NCBI RefSeq assembly: GCF_047345415.1
Contig: NZ_JBLFEP010000001.1
Span: 124,001 to 188,000, forward strand
Length of the DNA stretch: 64,000 nucleotides
Origin: Maribacter_C sp947494565
Lineage (GTDB): Bacteria > Bacteroidota > Bacteroidia > Flavobacteriales > Flavobacteriaceae
Reading direction: 5' to 3'
This document shows, one piece after another, positions 9,959-17,956 of the stretch. The notes below the pieces were generated by a model. The model saw nothing but the letters and a program-made list of their open reading frames with translations. It did not search any database and was not told the origin of the DNA. Position numbers and translations under genes: made by a program. The first letter of the stretch is position 1, and the number at the start of each line of letters is the position of its first letter.

Positions 9959-9966
9959 CAAAGATA
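9959..9966 (-). promoter_or_regulatory. Candidate -7 box TATCTTTG for sppA
   Basis: The minus strand shows TATCTTTG, matching TAnnTTTG exactly, 24 nt before the sppA ATG. A properly spaced -33 TTG is not evident. The short spacing supports the chosen start at 9935. Confidence 0.42.
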
Positions 9967-10005
9967 ATGAACTCAACAGTACTTTTTAGTACTTTGCCAG
10001 CAGTT

Positions 10006-11151
10006 ATGAGTGACCCCAAAACCGTATACCTCTCTCTTGGGAGCAATCTAGGAGACCGCTTGACCCATTTACAAAACGGTATTTTCGCCATTGAAAAAAA
10101 AATTGGCGGTATTCACCGTATTTCACCGGTTTATCAAAGTAGTGCATGGGGTTTTGAAGCTGAGGATTTCTTGAATATTTGTTTATCCTTAAAGACCGCT
10201 TTAAAACCTGTAGCCCTCTTGGATACCTTGTTACAGATCGAAGTGGATTTGGGCAGAGTGCGTCGACAAGAGGACGGGTATCAACCAAGGTCTTTGGATA
10301 TCGACATCCTATATTATGGTACCGAGACTTTTTTTACGGAACGTCTTGTGATACCACATCCGGAGATGCCTTTTCGTAAATTCGTGCTTAAACCGTTGGC
10401 CGATATCGCCCCACAGTTTTACCATCCGGTGCTCAACAAGGATACGCGAAACCTTATTCAGGAGTGCAAAGACAAAGGGCGATTAGAAAAAACGGCTTAT
10501 CGTTTGTTCAAGAACAGGACCGAGCTTTTCGGTCAGACCAGCTTCATCGCCATTGAAGGCAACATCGGTGCGGGCAAGACCACCTTGGCAAAAAAAATGG
10601 CCGATGGATTCAATGCAAAGTTGGTACTGGAACGGTTCGCGGACAATCCTTTTCTCCCCAAATTTTACGAGGATCAGAACAGGTATGCTTTTCCTTTGGA
10701 AATGTCGTTCTTGGCCGACCGCTACCAGCAATTTACGGAAGACACCTCTCAATATGATCTATTCAAGAGCTTTATGATCAGTGATTACGATATTTACAAG
10801 TCGTTGATTTTTGCACAGATCACGCTACAGAAAGATGAATTCGAACTGTATCGGAAGCTCTTTAATTTGATGTACAAAGAGGTCAAGAAACCGCGAATTT
10901 ATGTATACCTCTATCAGACCACAGAAAAGCTACTTGAAAACATCAAGAAAAGAGGAAGGGCTTATGAACAGAATATCGAAGCTGCATATCTCGAAAAAAT
11001 AAACAAAGGATATTTTGATTTTATCAAGGGGTATCCGGAACAGAACAAGCTCATTATCGAGTTAGGCGATCTTGATTTTGTGGAGCGAAAAGAGGACTAT
11101 GAAACTATTATCGACCGTATATTAAAATTCGCTCTACACCTACCATATTAA
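10006..11151 (+). CDS. folK: Bifunctional HPPK (FolK) - deoxynucleoside kinase fusion protein
   Basis: A 381-residue two-domain cytoplasmic enzyme. Residues ~4-140 are 6-hydroxymethyl-7,8-dihydropterin pyrophosphokinase (folate synthesis), with Tyr-Leu-Ser-Leu-Gly-Ser-Asn-Leu-Gly-Asp at the start and Pro-Arg-Ser-Leu-Asp-Ile-Asp-Ile-Leu plus Ile-Pro-His-Pro in the catalytic region. Residues ~180-380 are a deoxynucleoside kinase with P-loop Gly-Asn-Ile-Gly-Ala-Gly-Lys-Thr-Thr and the Asp-Arg-Tyr motif, acting in deoxynucleotide salvage. The ATG at 10006 places the conserved HPPK strand at residues 5-16. An in-frame ATG at 9967 would add 13 residues and overlaps the sppA promoter zone. A terminator follows. 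Confidence 0.92.
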   Translation: MSDPKTVYLSLGSNLGDRLTHLQNGIFAIEKKIGGIHRISPVYQSSAWGFEAEDFLNICLSLKTALKPVALLDTLLQIEVDLGRVRRQEDGYQPRSLDIDILYYGTETFFTERLVIPHPEMPFRKFVLKPLADIAPQFYHPVLNKDTRNLIQECKDKGRLEKTAYRLFKNRTELFGQTSFIAIEGNIGAGKTTLAKKMADGFNAKLVLERFADNPFLPKFYEDQNRYAFPLEMSFLADRYQQFTEDTSQYDLFKSFMISDYDIYKSLIFAQITLQKDEFELYRKLFNLMYKEVKKPRIYVYLYQTTEKLLENIKKRGRAYEQNIEAAYLEKINKGYFDFIKGYPEQNKLIIELGDLDFVERKEDYETIIDRILKFALHLPY

Positions 11152-11242
11152 GTTAATTTTAGGAAATTTGTTGCACAGCTGCGTCGGATTTATTTTCTTA
11201 GCATAACTAAAGAAGCAATCAACTAACTCAAACTCTATATGC

Positions 11243-11272
11243 AAGACCCGACTTATGTTGGGTCTTTTTTTG
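11243..11272. terminator. Rho-independent terminator between folK-kinase and the TrmH-type gene
   Basis: A 10-bp stem (11243-11252 with 11257-11266, one G-T pair), a TTAT loop and a run of T on the + side. The genes converge here, and A residues on the other side allow weaker action on the minus strand. Confidence 0.85.
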
Positions 11273-11280
11273 TAAAACAC

Positions 11281-11817
11281 CTACTTTTGGGATTGTAATT
11301 TAGACCAAGAATCCCAAATGACCATCCCGACGCTCACTGAAATATTCAAGGAGTGCTTGGTACCAAATTGGGGAATTTCAATCACCTCATCACTCTGATC
11401 CACCACCTCTTGTGCGACTCCTTTCACCTCGTTTCCAAAAATAAAAACACAATGGTCGCTTCTCTTAGGCTGCAAATCTTGCATTTGGGTAGCTCCTTCA
11501 GCCTGTTCTACGGCAAATACCTTGCGTCCTTGTTCTTTTAGTTCCGCTACCAATTGCAAGGTGCTTTCACGGTATTCCCAAGCCATGCTTTCCGTAGCGC
11601 CCAAGGCGGTCTTTCTAATGTCTTTGTGGGGAGGAGTGGCCGTAATGCCGCAGAGGTATATCTTTTCAATCAGAAAGGCATCTGCCGTTCGAAACACAGA
11701 ACCGATATTGTTCAAACTTCTGATATTGTCAAGAACAATGGTTACCGGCATCTTCTCCGCCTTTTTGAATGCTTCGGTATCGAGTCGGGACAACTCTTCG
11801 TTTTTTAGTTTACGCAT
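11281..11817 (-). CDS. RNA 2'-O-methyltransferase, TrmH/SpoU family
   Basis: A 178-residue SPOUT-fold methyltransferase. All three family motifs are present: Asn-Asn-Ile-Gly-Ser-Val-Phe-Arg-Thr-Ala (motif 1), Phe-Gly-Asn-Glu-Val-Lys-Gly (motif 2) and Ile-Pro-Gln-Phe-Gly-Thr-Lys-His-Ser-Leu-Asn-Ile-Ser-Val (motif 3). These bind AdoMet through a trefoil knot and methylate a ribose 2'-OH in tRNA or rRNA; the target base cannot be read from sequence. The short N-terminal extension contains no separate RNA-binding domain. Its upstream region is unusual: a TAGATTTG box sits inside a small heptamer repeat, and the large CTACTGG array begins 56 bp before the ATG. Confidence 0.9.
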   Translation of the reverse strand: MRKLKNEELSRLDTEAFKKAEKMPVTIVLDNIRSLNNIGSVFRTADAFLIEKIYLCGITATPPHKDIRKTALGATESMAWEYRESTLQLVAELKEQGRKVFAVEQAEGATQMQDLQPKRSDHCVFIFGNEVKGVAQEVVDQSDEVIEIPQFGTKHSLNISVSVGMVIWDSWSKLQSQK

Positions 11818-11833
11818 GGTTCTTCGTTTCTAG

Positions 11834-11854
11834 TTTCAGGTTTCAGGTTTCAAA
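11834..11854. repeat. Short heptamer repeat TTTCAGG x2 plus TTTCAAA in the trmH-type 5' region
   Basis: Three tandem 7-mers, two identical (11834-11840, 11841-11847) and one diverged (11848-11854). They lie between the start codon and the large 7-bp array and overlap the predicted -7 box of the methyltransferase gene. Confidence 0.8.
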
Positions 11855-11858
11855 TCTA
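11851..11858 (-). promoter_or_regulatory. Candidate -7 box TAGATTTG for the TrmH-type gene
   Basis: The minus strand reads TAGATTTG, an exact TAnnTTTG match, 33 nt before the ATG at 11817. The -33 position would fall at about 11877-11880, inside the first unit of the CTACTGG array, so the array itself would have to supply the upstream contact. Confidence 0.45.
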
Positions 11859-11873
11859 TTTTTTTGAATTCGA

Positions 11874-12000
11874 CTACTGGCTACTGGCTACTGGCTACTG
11901 GCTACTGGCTACTGGCTACTGGCTACTGGCTACTGGCTACTGGCTACTGGCTACTGGCTACTGGCTACTGGCTACTGGCTACTGGCTACTGGCTACTGGC
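11874..12000. repeat. Perfect tandem array of the 7-mer CTACTGG, 18 copies
   Basis: Eighteen uninterrupted identical copies (11874-11999) plus one extra base. The minus-strand unit is CCAGTAG. A 7-bp period is not a multiple of three, and the unit contains a stop triplet, so the array is not protein coding. It lies in the divergent intergenic region between the TrmH-type gene and mutS. Confidence 0.98.
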
Positions 12001-12099
12001 AATAAAGTATTTTTTTACTTTTTATCACCACTTTCCATAAATTACGTTTTACCAACCTATTTTTTACTTTCGACTTCGAGCATCAGGTTTTGAGCCTCC

Positions 12100-12229
12100 A
12101 ACTCCTAACTCCTAACTCCTAACTCCTAACTCCTAACTCCTAACTCCTAACTCCTAACTCCTAACTCCTAACTCCTAACTCCTAACTCCTAACTCCTAAC
12201 TCCTAACTCCTAACTCCTAACTCCTAACT
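12100..12229. repeat. Perfect tandem array of the 7-mer AACTCCT, at least 18 copies, running into the assembly gap
   Basis: Eighteen full copies and four further bases before the N run. The first bases after the gap (CCTAA at 12330) are in keeping with the same repeat, so the true array is longer than shown. The minus-strand unit is AGGAGTT. Confidence 0.97.
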
Positions 12230-12329
12230 NNNNNNNNNNNNNNNNNNNNNNNNNNNNNNNNNNNNNNNNNNNNNNNNNNNNNNNNNNNNNNNNNNNNNNN
12301 NNNNNNNNNNNNNNNNNNNNNNNNNNNNN
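12230..12329. other. Assembly gap of exactly 100 N
   Basis: One hundred consecutive N, the usual placeholder for a gap of unknown size. The AACTCCT array reaches the left edge and a repeat-like CCTAA stands on the right, so the repeat is the evident cause. The remaining unique sequence between 12001-12099 and 12335-12475 shows no gene. Confidence 0.97.
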
Positions 12330-12413
12330 CCTAAATAAGCTCTCACACCGCAACTTCTTCCTCTAATAGACTTAAAAGTTATCCCCAAAATATCAACAAC
12401 CATGGAGTTTAAT

Positions 12414-12448
12414 TGGCAAAAATACTACATTCGTTGCAGTTACATTCG
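12414..12448 (+). promoter_or_regulatory. Weak candidate promoter for mutS
   Basis: TTG at 12414-12416 and TACATTCG at 12441-12448 (one mismatch to TAnnTTTG), with 24 nt between them, a little long. Transcription from here would start near 12455, which fits translation from the TTG at 12476. Confidence 0.3.
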
Positions 12449-12475
12449 GTAACGGAATTCTTTAAAAAACAAGCC

Positions 12476-15094
12476 TTGGCCAAGACTCAGAAAAAGAAGG
12501 TAACCCCTTTAATGCAGCAGTATAATACCATCAAGACCAAATATCCTGATGCGTTATTGTTGTTTCGTGTCGGTGATTTTTATGAGACCTTTGGAGAGGA
12601 TGCCATTAAGGCCTCCAAAATTCTGGGCATTATATTAACGCACCGGAACAACGGCGGTGACCGTACAGAATTAGCAGGTTTTCCGCACCATTCGTTGAAT
12701 ACTTATTTGCCCAAACTGGTCAAGGCTGGGCAACGGGTCGCGATCTGTGATCAACTGGAAGACCCGAAAATGACGAAGACCATTGTCAAGCGGGGCGTCA
12801 CCGAACTGGTCACTCCCGGGGTAGCCATGAATGATGATATACTTCATGCCAAAACCAATAATTTTCTCTGTGCCGTTCATTTCGGTCGTAAATCGGTCGG
12901 TATTTCATTCGTTGATATTTCCACAGGTGAATTCCTAACGGCAGAGGGAGGCGAAGAACAGGTGGATAAGCTGCTCCAAAACTTCGCACCTAACGAGGTA
13001 TTGGTATCCAAAGCGCACAAAAAAGAATTTCTAACGTCTTTCGGAAGTGCTTTTCACACCTTCTTTATGGAAGATTGGGTATTTCAAGAAGACTATGCCC
13101 AAGAGACCTTGAACGCCCATTTCAAGACAAAAACGCTAAAAGGTTTCGGAGTCGACCACTTGAAGTGTGGCATTGTCGCATCAGGAGTCGTTTTGCACTA
13201 CTTATCCGAAACCCAACACAAGCGATTACAACACATCAATGTGCTGCAGCGTATTGCGGAAGAAGAACATATTTGGATGGATCGCTTCACCATAAGAAAT
13301 CTAGAGCTCTACCAGTCGACCCAGCAAAACGCGGTAACCTTATTGGATGTTATCGATAAGACCATTTCGCCTATGGGTGGTCGCCTGTTGAAAAGATGGC
13401 TTGCGCTGCCCTTAAAGAATATCGAAAAGATCAATAGGCGTCATGAAATCATTTCCCATTTGATTTCAGATGAGACCTTACAGCAAAAACTTCAACATCA
13501 TATCAAGCAAATCGGCGACCTCGAACGTCTGATTTCAAAAACGGCAACGGGCAAAATCAATCCGAAAGAAGTCGTTCAGTTAAAAAATTCCCTAGAGGCC
13601 ATCGTACCGATAAAAAGTCTGAACGGGCATTCGGAATGTGAGGCCTTACAGTTGATTTCAGATCGGCTGCATAGCTGTGACCTGCTCCGCGCCAGGGTAA
13701 AGGAAATGCTTAGCGAAGAGGCCCCCGTTCAGATTTCTAAAGGGAAGACCATTGCCGATGGGTATTCCGAGGAGCTGGACGAACTACGGCAACTGGCTTT
13801 TTCAGGTAAGGATTACCTCAACAAAATGTTAGCGCGAGAAACCGAACGCACCGGAATCACATCTTTGAAAATAGCTTCGAACAATGTTTTCGGGTATTAT
13901 ATCGAGGTACGGAACACCCACAAAGACAAAGTACCTGAAGAGTGGATCCGCAAACAGACCTTGGTTAGCGCAGAACGCTATATCACGGAGGAGCTCAAGG
14001 AGTACGAAGCCAAGATTTTAGGAGCCGAAGAACGTATTCAAAGTTTGGAACAACAGCTGTTCGCGCAATTGGTACTGTGGATGCAAGAATACATCACACC
14101 TGTTCAGCACAATGCCCATCTCATCGCCCAACTCGATTGCCTGTGTGGCTTTACCCAATTGGCAAAGGACCATGCCTATGTTGCGCCCGAGATGAACGAT
14201 TCAACTGAAATCGACATACGCAATGGACGGCACCCGGTTATCGAAAAGCAACTGCCGCTCGGCGAGGAATACATCGCCAATGACGTGGTCTTAAACCGAG
14301 ATCATCAACAGATCATTATGATTACTGGGCCCAATATGAGTGGTAAGTCCGCCATATTGCGACAAACCGCCCTAATCGTGCTCATGGCCCAAATGGGAAG
14401 TTTCGTGCCCGCGGAATCTGCGAAGATCGGCTATGTCGATAAAATATTCACACGCGTCGGCGCCAGTGATAATATCTCTATGGGCGAATCGACCTTTATG
14501 GTCGAAATGAACGAAACGGCTTCGATTTTGAACAACCTTTCCGAGCGTAGCTTGGTATTACTTGATGAAATAGGCAGAGGCACGAGCACCTATGATGGCA
14601 TATCTATCGCTTGGGCGATTTCGGAATACCTGCACGAACATCCTGCACGTGCCAAGACCTTATTCGCAACGCATTATCATGAGTTAAACGAAATGAGCAG
14701 CACTTTCGAACGGATCAAGAACTACAATGTCTCGGTCAAGGAGTTGAAAGACACCGTACTTTTTCTTCGAAAATTAACTCCGGGCGGAAGTGAACATAGC
14801 TTCGGTATTCACGTGGCCAAAATGGCGGGCATGCCACAGCAGGTCATTCATAAGGCGAATAAGATCCTAAAGAAACTGGAAAAATCACATTCCAGTGAAG
14901 AACTGACCGATAAACTACAATCCGTTCAAAACGAGATGCAGCTTAGTTTCTTCAATTTGGACGACCCATTACTCGAAGAAATCAAAGAAGAAATCACCCA
15001 TTTGGATATCAATACCCTCACTCCGGTAGAGGCATTGATGAAACTCAATGAAATCAAGCGTTTGCTCACCAAGAACAAGAAAGCGACGTCGTGA
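12476..15094 (+). CDS. mutS: DNA mismatch repair protein MutS
   Basis: An 872-residue mismatch-recognition ATPase. The N-terminal domain has the mismatch-reading Gly-Asp-Phe-Tyr-Glu-Thr-Phe (Phe-x-Glu) motif near residue 38. The connector, lever and clamp regions follow. The ATPase has Walker A Gly-Pro-Asn-Met-Ser-Gly-Lys-Ser at ~618-625, the Asp-Glu-Ile-Gly-Arg-Gly-Thr-Ser-Thr Walker B region and Ala-Thr-His-Tyr-His-Glu-Leu. I start at the TTG at 12476, giving Met-Ala-Lys-Thr-Gln-Lys-Lys-Lys-Val-Thr-Pro-Leu, the usual flavobacterial N-terminus. An upstream TTG (12413) would add 21 residues that look non-conserved. No mutL is nearby. The gene lies just beyond the repeat arrays and gap. Confidence 0.94.
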   Translation: MAKTQKKKVTPLMQQYNTIKTKYPDALLLFRVGDFYETFGEDAIKASKILGIILTHRNNGGDRTELAGFPHHSLNTYLPKLVKAGQRVAICDQLEDPKMTKTIVKRGVTELVTPGVAMNDDILHAKTNNFLCAVHFGRKSVGISFVDISTGEFLTAEGGEEQVDKLLQNFAPNEVLVSKAHKKEFLTSFGSAFHTFFMEDWVFQEDYAQETLNAHFKTKTLKGFGVDHLKCGIVASGVVLHYLSETQHKRLQHINVLQRIAEEEHIWMDRFTIRNLELYQSTQQNAVTLLDVIDKTISPMGGRLLKRWLALPLKNIEKINRRHEIISHLISDETLQQKLQHHIKQIGDLERLISKTATGKINPKEVVQLKNSLEAIVPIKSLNGHSECEALQLISDRLHSCDLLRARVKEMLSEEAPVQISKGKTIADGYSEELDELRQLAFSGKDYLNKMLARETERTGITSLKIASNNVFGYYIEVRNTHKDKVPEEWIRKQTLVSAERYITEELKEYEAKILGAEERIQSLEQQLFAQLVLWMQEYITPVQHNAHLIAQLDCLCGFTQLAKDHAYVAPEMNDSTEIDIRNGRHPVIEKQLPLGEEYIANDVVLNRDHQQIIMITGPNMSGKSAILRQTALIVLMAQMGSFVPAESAKIGYVDKIFTRVGASDNISMGESTFMVEMNETASILNNLSERSLVLLDEIGRGTSTYDGISIAWAISEYLHEHPARAKTLFATHYHELNEMSSTFERIKNYNVSVKELKDTVLFLRKLTPGGSEHSFGIHVAKMAGMPQQVIHKANKILKKLEKSHSSEELTDKLQSVQNEMQLSFFNLDDPLLEEIKEEITHLDINTLTPVEALMKLNEIKRLLTKNKKATS

Positions 15095-15149
15095 TGAAGA
15101 TTCCCGTTTCTACAACTAAATGCTTTGTCGTATTTCGTTAAAATTTTCT

Positions 15150-15178
15150 TTGCCTTTTATAGAATTGTATTAAATTTG
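15150..15178 (+). promoter_or_regulatory. Promoter of the tRNA-Gly/tRNA-Leu operon
   Basis: TTG at 15150-15152, an 18-nt spacer and TAAATTTG at 15171-15178, which matches the Bacteroidota housekeeping consensus TTG-N17-23-TAnnTTTG at every fixed position. It stands 56 nt before the first tRNA. Confidence 0.82.
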
Positions 15179-15233
15179 CACCTGCCTAATGGCAGACGAT
15201 TACGCATCAACAGGATGTGAAGTTCTTTATCTT

Positions 15234-15309
15234 GCGAAAATAGCTCAGTTGGTAGAGCGCCACCTTGCCAAGGTGGAGGTCGCGGGTTCGAATCCCGTTT
15301 TTCGCTCCA
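15234..15309 (+). tRNA. tRNA-Gly (GCC)
   Basis: A full cloverleaf: acceptor GCGAAAA with TTTTCGC (15299-15305), D arm with AGTTGGTA loop, anticodon stem CCACC/GGTGG with GCC at 15267-15269, and T stem GCGGG/CCCGT with loop TTCGAAT. The discriminator base is T15306 and the CCA end is encoded (15307-15309). It is first in a two-tRNA operon. Confidence 0.96.
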
Positions 15310-15390
15310 TTTCGACTCCGCTCGGCTTCGGCTACGATCAGCCGGCACAAGTGGAGTTTTTTATTTTATGCCGTGTCCTACGGCAGGTTC

Positions 15391-15474
15391 GCTCGAGTGG
15401 TGGAATTGGTAGACACGTTGGACTTAAAATCCAATGGCCATTAGGCCGTGCGGGTTCAAGTCCCGCCTCGAGTA
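15391..15474 (+). tRNA. tRNA-Leu (UAA)
   Basis: A class II tRNA with a long variable arm. The acceptor GCTCGAG pairs with CTCGAGT (15467-15473), the anticodon loop is CTTAAAA with TAA at 15425-15427, and the T arm is GCGGG/CCCGC with loop TTCAAGT. The discriminator is A15474. CCA is not encoded, unlike in the upstream tRNA-Gly. Confidence 0.96.
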
Positions 15475-15477
15475 CAG

Positions 15478-15508
15478 AAAAAGCCAAGATTTAAGATCTT
15501 GGCTTTTT
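15478..15508 (+). terminator. Rho-independent terminator of the tRNA operon
   Basis: A 13-bp stem (15478-15490 with 15496-15508), loop TTAAG, ending in five T. It begins three bases after tRNA-Leu. Confidence 0.9.
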
Positions 15509-15586
15509 AATTTACCGCGAAGACTATCAATAATCAGTCACTGTCTGCCTCATTTTAAACTGTGGCAAACGCACGTATCACCATTC

Positions 15587-15871
15587 TCATTTTTTTACAT
15601 ATTCGATATTGACCGTAGCCTCTATTTTTAAGGAATATCCGTCATCACGAGCCTTTATAATTGATTCGATTACCGATTTTCTTGCCTCTTTCAGTTCGCC
15701 AATTCTATGCTCGGCTCTCATCAATCTAAGGTCATCCGCGTCGTTTATGAGCAGTTTTTGAAGGTTGTGGAACTTGATTTTATCTGCGATAAGCGATAAC
15801 AGCACATCGGCAGAATCGCCCGGACCGAATTCGCCCTCAACGAGCTTGATCTGGTTACACATTTGTTTCAT
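15587..15871 (-). CDS. Small hypothetical protein of flavobacterial type
   Basis: A 94-residue, charged, mainly helical protein without signal peptide or membrane segment. The N-terminal Glu-Gly-Glu-Phe-Gly-Pro-Gly-Asp-Ser-Ala-Asp and the Lys-Ile-Lys-Phe-His stretch recall a small conserved Bacteroidota protein seen near other stress or envelope genes, but I cannot name a function. Its start may be Met1 or Met4. It is isolated: tRNAs lie on one side and the SPFH lipoprotein gene, same strand, 176 bp upstream. Confidence 0.6.
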   Translation of the reverse strand: MKQMCNQIKLVEGEFGPGDSADVLLSLIADKIKFHNLQKLLINDADDLRLMRAEHRIGELKEARKSVIESIIKARDDGYSLKIEATVNIEYVKK

Positions 15872-16046
15872 CGTATGTATGGTTCGGTTTTATTTTTTTA
15901 CTAACGGCCAAGCACCTTGACTATAGCCGATAGCATGCTCCAACTACCAGAAAAAACCGTTCCATCGAGGTTTCCTAGAGGAGCACCTACCTCAACTCAA
16001 GGCGCAATCATTATCCAACTTCTATTTAATCGTTACCATGTATTCC

Positions 16047-16829
16047 CTATTTTATACTAGGTTCTATCAATAAGGGCGTTTTACCGTCGGTAATAATGAC
16101 TTTGCTGTTCTGGGAACGTGAAAGCTCTCGAAAGGCTTCGATGCTTCTAATCTGTATCAACTTATCGGTCAATCCTTCTGATAGTATTTGTTGTGCATCT
16201 CGTTCGCCCTCCGCTTCTATAATCTTTCGATCAGCCTCTAATTTGGCCTGTTGTAGAATAAACTCCATTCGCATCGCGTCTTGCTCGGCCTGTAATTTGC
16301 GTTCTATGGAATTTGCCAAACCGCTGGGCAACTGAATACTCTTCATCAAAACAGCAATGAGTTCAATACCATCGGCCTGTTTACTTAGGTTCTCCTCCAT
16401 TTTAATCTTGATTTCCTCTTCTATCTTTGCCCGCATGCCGGAGTGCATATCCTTTGCATAGAACTTCGCACAAACATCGGAAGATGCCGATCTGAATACA
16501 CTGGTAATTATGGATTCATAGCCCTGTCCTAAATTTTCCAGAACAGAGGGGATTTTGTTTTGCTCCAAACGGTAGAGAATGGAAATTTCAGAATTCACAC
16601 TTAACCCTTCTTTACTAGGCAAACTCAACATAAGTTTGATGTTATTGGTTTGTGTAGACTCCTTGAGTACTTTACTTATCAAGGGGTTATACGATACCGT
16701 ACCTTGAGTAATTACCTCATCTGAAAACTTCCCTAGTGTTCGTTTGACCCCCGCCTCTCCGGGCCGTATAACTACACAGCTAGTGGATAGCAGAAGAATT
16801 GCCCCTAAAACTAAAAATTCCTTTTTCAT
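16047..16829 (-). CDS. SPFH/prohibitin-family lipoprotein
   Basis: A 260-residue protein with a type II signal peptide: Leu-Leu-Leu-Ser-Thr-Ser-Cys, the lipidated residue being Cys18. It is followed by a band-7 (SPFH) domain beginning Val-Ile-Arg-Pro-Gly-Glu-Ala-Gly-Val and a C-terminal coiled coil rich in Gln, Glu and Ala (residues ~170-235, including Glu-Ala-Glu-Gly-Glu-Arg-Asp-Ala). Prohibitin-like proteins form large membrane-bound rings that shelter or control membrane proteins. A lipid anchor in place of the usual transmembrane helix suggests the ring faces the periplasm. I start at 16829 because that ATG opens directly on the signal peptide. Confidence 0.82.
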   Translation of the reverse strand: MKKEFLVLGAILLLSTSCVVIRPGEAGVKRTLGKFSDEVITQGTVSYNPLISKVLKESTQTNNIKLMLSLPSKEGLSVNSEISILYRLEQNKIPSVLENLGQGYESIITSVFRSASSDVCAKFYAKDMHSGMRAKIEEEIKIKMEENLSKQADGIELIAVLMKSIQLPSGLANSIERKLQAEQDAMRMEFILQQAKLEADRKIIEAEGERDAQQILSEGLTDKLIQIRSIEAFRELSRSQNSKVIITDGKTPLLIEPSIK

Positions 16830-17409
16830 CTTGTTTTGTTTTATGTTCGTACATGTCTTGGTATACAACTATACTTTAAAAAGGATTTTCAATACGTGGT
16901 CGGTTTTATACTATTAAAGCGTAATCCTCGGCTAAACCTTCGACTGTGTTTTTTTAGGACTTCCCATCCTTATGACGACCTAATTATATCGCCAAGTCCT
17001 ACTACTTCAAGTCACTTTATGCAGGCGGTAAGCTTTTCTTCCCTTATGAAAACGGACTGATGTCCAAGGATACACTATTTCATTATTCCTTAAAACTACC
17101 ATTAATAATTCATAAAATATTATTTATATATATTATAATATACATTAACACTATTAATATATAAAAGGATTTTGAAAATTCCGAAGGACCTTTATCTCTA
17201 CCGATTATACTTCCCCTTGTTTTAAAAAAGTTGTTTTTAACAGCCATCTCAATACAATATAGGGCCGGGAATTTATAAGGATTAGCGAGAAATGTTTAGC
17301 TTTATTAAAGATTTTTGCAGTTCAGGATTCCGCTAAGAATTAACCTAGCTGCATCGAAAAACATTAAAAAACGCCTTATCAAGCCCTCTCTTAAAATCAA
17401 CACAGACAA
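16830..17409. other. Divergent intergenic region without a recognised gene
   Basis: About 580 bp between the SPFH gene and the NTF2-like lipoprotein gene. No credible reading frame or RNA gene was found. The stretch 17095-17175 is almost entirely A and T (TATATAT and TAATAT runs), which could be bent or easily melted promoter DNA, but no clear TAnnTTTG box was located. Confidence 0.6.
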
Positions 17410-17886
17410 ATGAATTTTTTTAAAACATGCCTCATACTCGGTAGCGCTTGTTATTTTTTAAGCTGTCAAGATGTGAAGGTTTCCAACAAAGAAACAGAAC
17501 CGGCCGAACAAAATTTATTAGATGTGATTGCACAATTCAACACCGCTTTTCGCAATGGAAATGTTGCCTCTCTTTCATCCATGATAACCGAAAACTATAC
17601 GCATACCAACAGTACTTCGAAAGCCATTGGAAAGGCCGATTGGCTCAATTATATGAGCAAAAGAGAAGCGGACATCGTTTCGGGAAATCTCGCAGTCATT
17701 GATTACAAGATGGATGACGTTGAAATTCAATACTTCGGAAAGACGGCCATAGTCACCGGAAAAGTTGTGGTATCGACTCGGGAAAAAGAGGAATTACGAA
17801 TAAACGAATATCGAATCACCAATGTTTGGGTAAATAAAAACGGGAATTGGAAAAGAGCCGGGTTTCATGACTCAAAAATAAAATAG
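17410..17886 (+). CDS. NTF2-like (DUF4440/SnoaL-type) lipoprotein
   Basis: A 158-residue protein with a lipoprotein signal (Tyr-Phe-Leu-Ser-Cys, Cys19). It is followed by a cone-shaped NTF2-like fold: helix with Phe-Asn-Thr-Ala-Phe-Arg-Asn-Gly-Asn, then Tyr-Thr-His-Thr-Asn and a C-terminal beta sheet ending Trp-Val-Asn-Lys-Asn-Gly-Asn-Trp-Lys-Arg. Such domains bind small ligands or act as accessory enzymes; nothing here fixes a substrate. It is 70 bp upstream of another lipoprotein gene on the same strand and may be cotranscribed with it. Confidence 0.72.
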   Translation: MNFFKTCLILGSACYFLSCQDVKVSNKETEPAEQNLLDVIAQFNTAFRNGNVASLSSMITENYTHTNSTSKAIGKADWLNYMSKREADIVSGNLAVIDYKMDDVEIQYFGKTAIVTGKVVVSTREKEELRINEYRITNVWVNKNGNWKRAGFHDSKIK

Positions 17887-17956
17887 TCAGGCAACTTTTG
17901 ATACTCTTCTTTCGTCTATAGGGATATACTGTGCTTTCATTTTTAAAACCGTACCT

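Noticed and set aside
9799..10005. N-terminal extension of the FolK fusion protein
   Set aside because: It is antisense to the start of sppA, and the conserved FolK domain begins right after the ATG at 10006.
11874..12229. Arrays that at first sight could be a CRISPR locus
   Set aside because: The 7-bp units are directly adjacent with no spacers and no cas genes are near. They are simple tandem repeats.
15189..15494. 101-residue frame on the + strand across the tRNA genes
   Set aside because: It covers both tRNAs, which are certain, so it is a chance frame.
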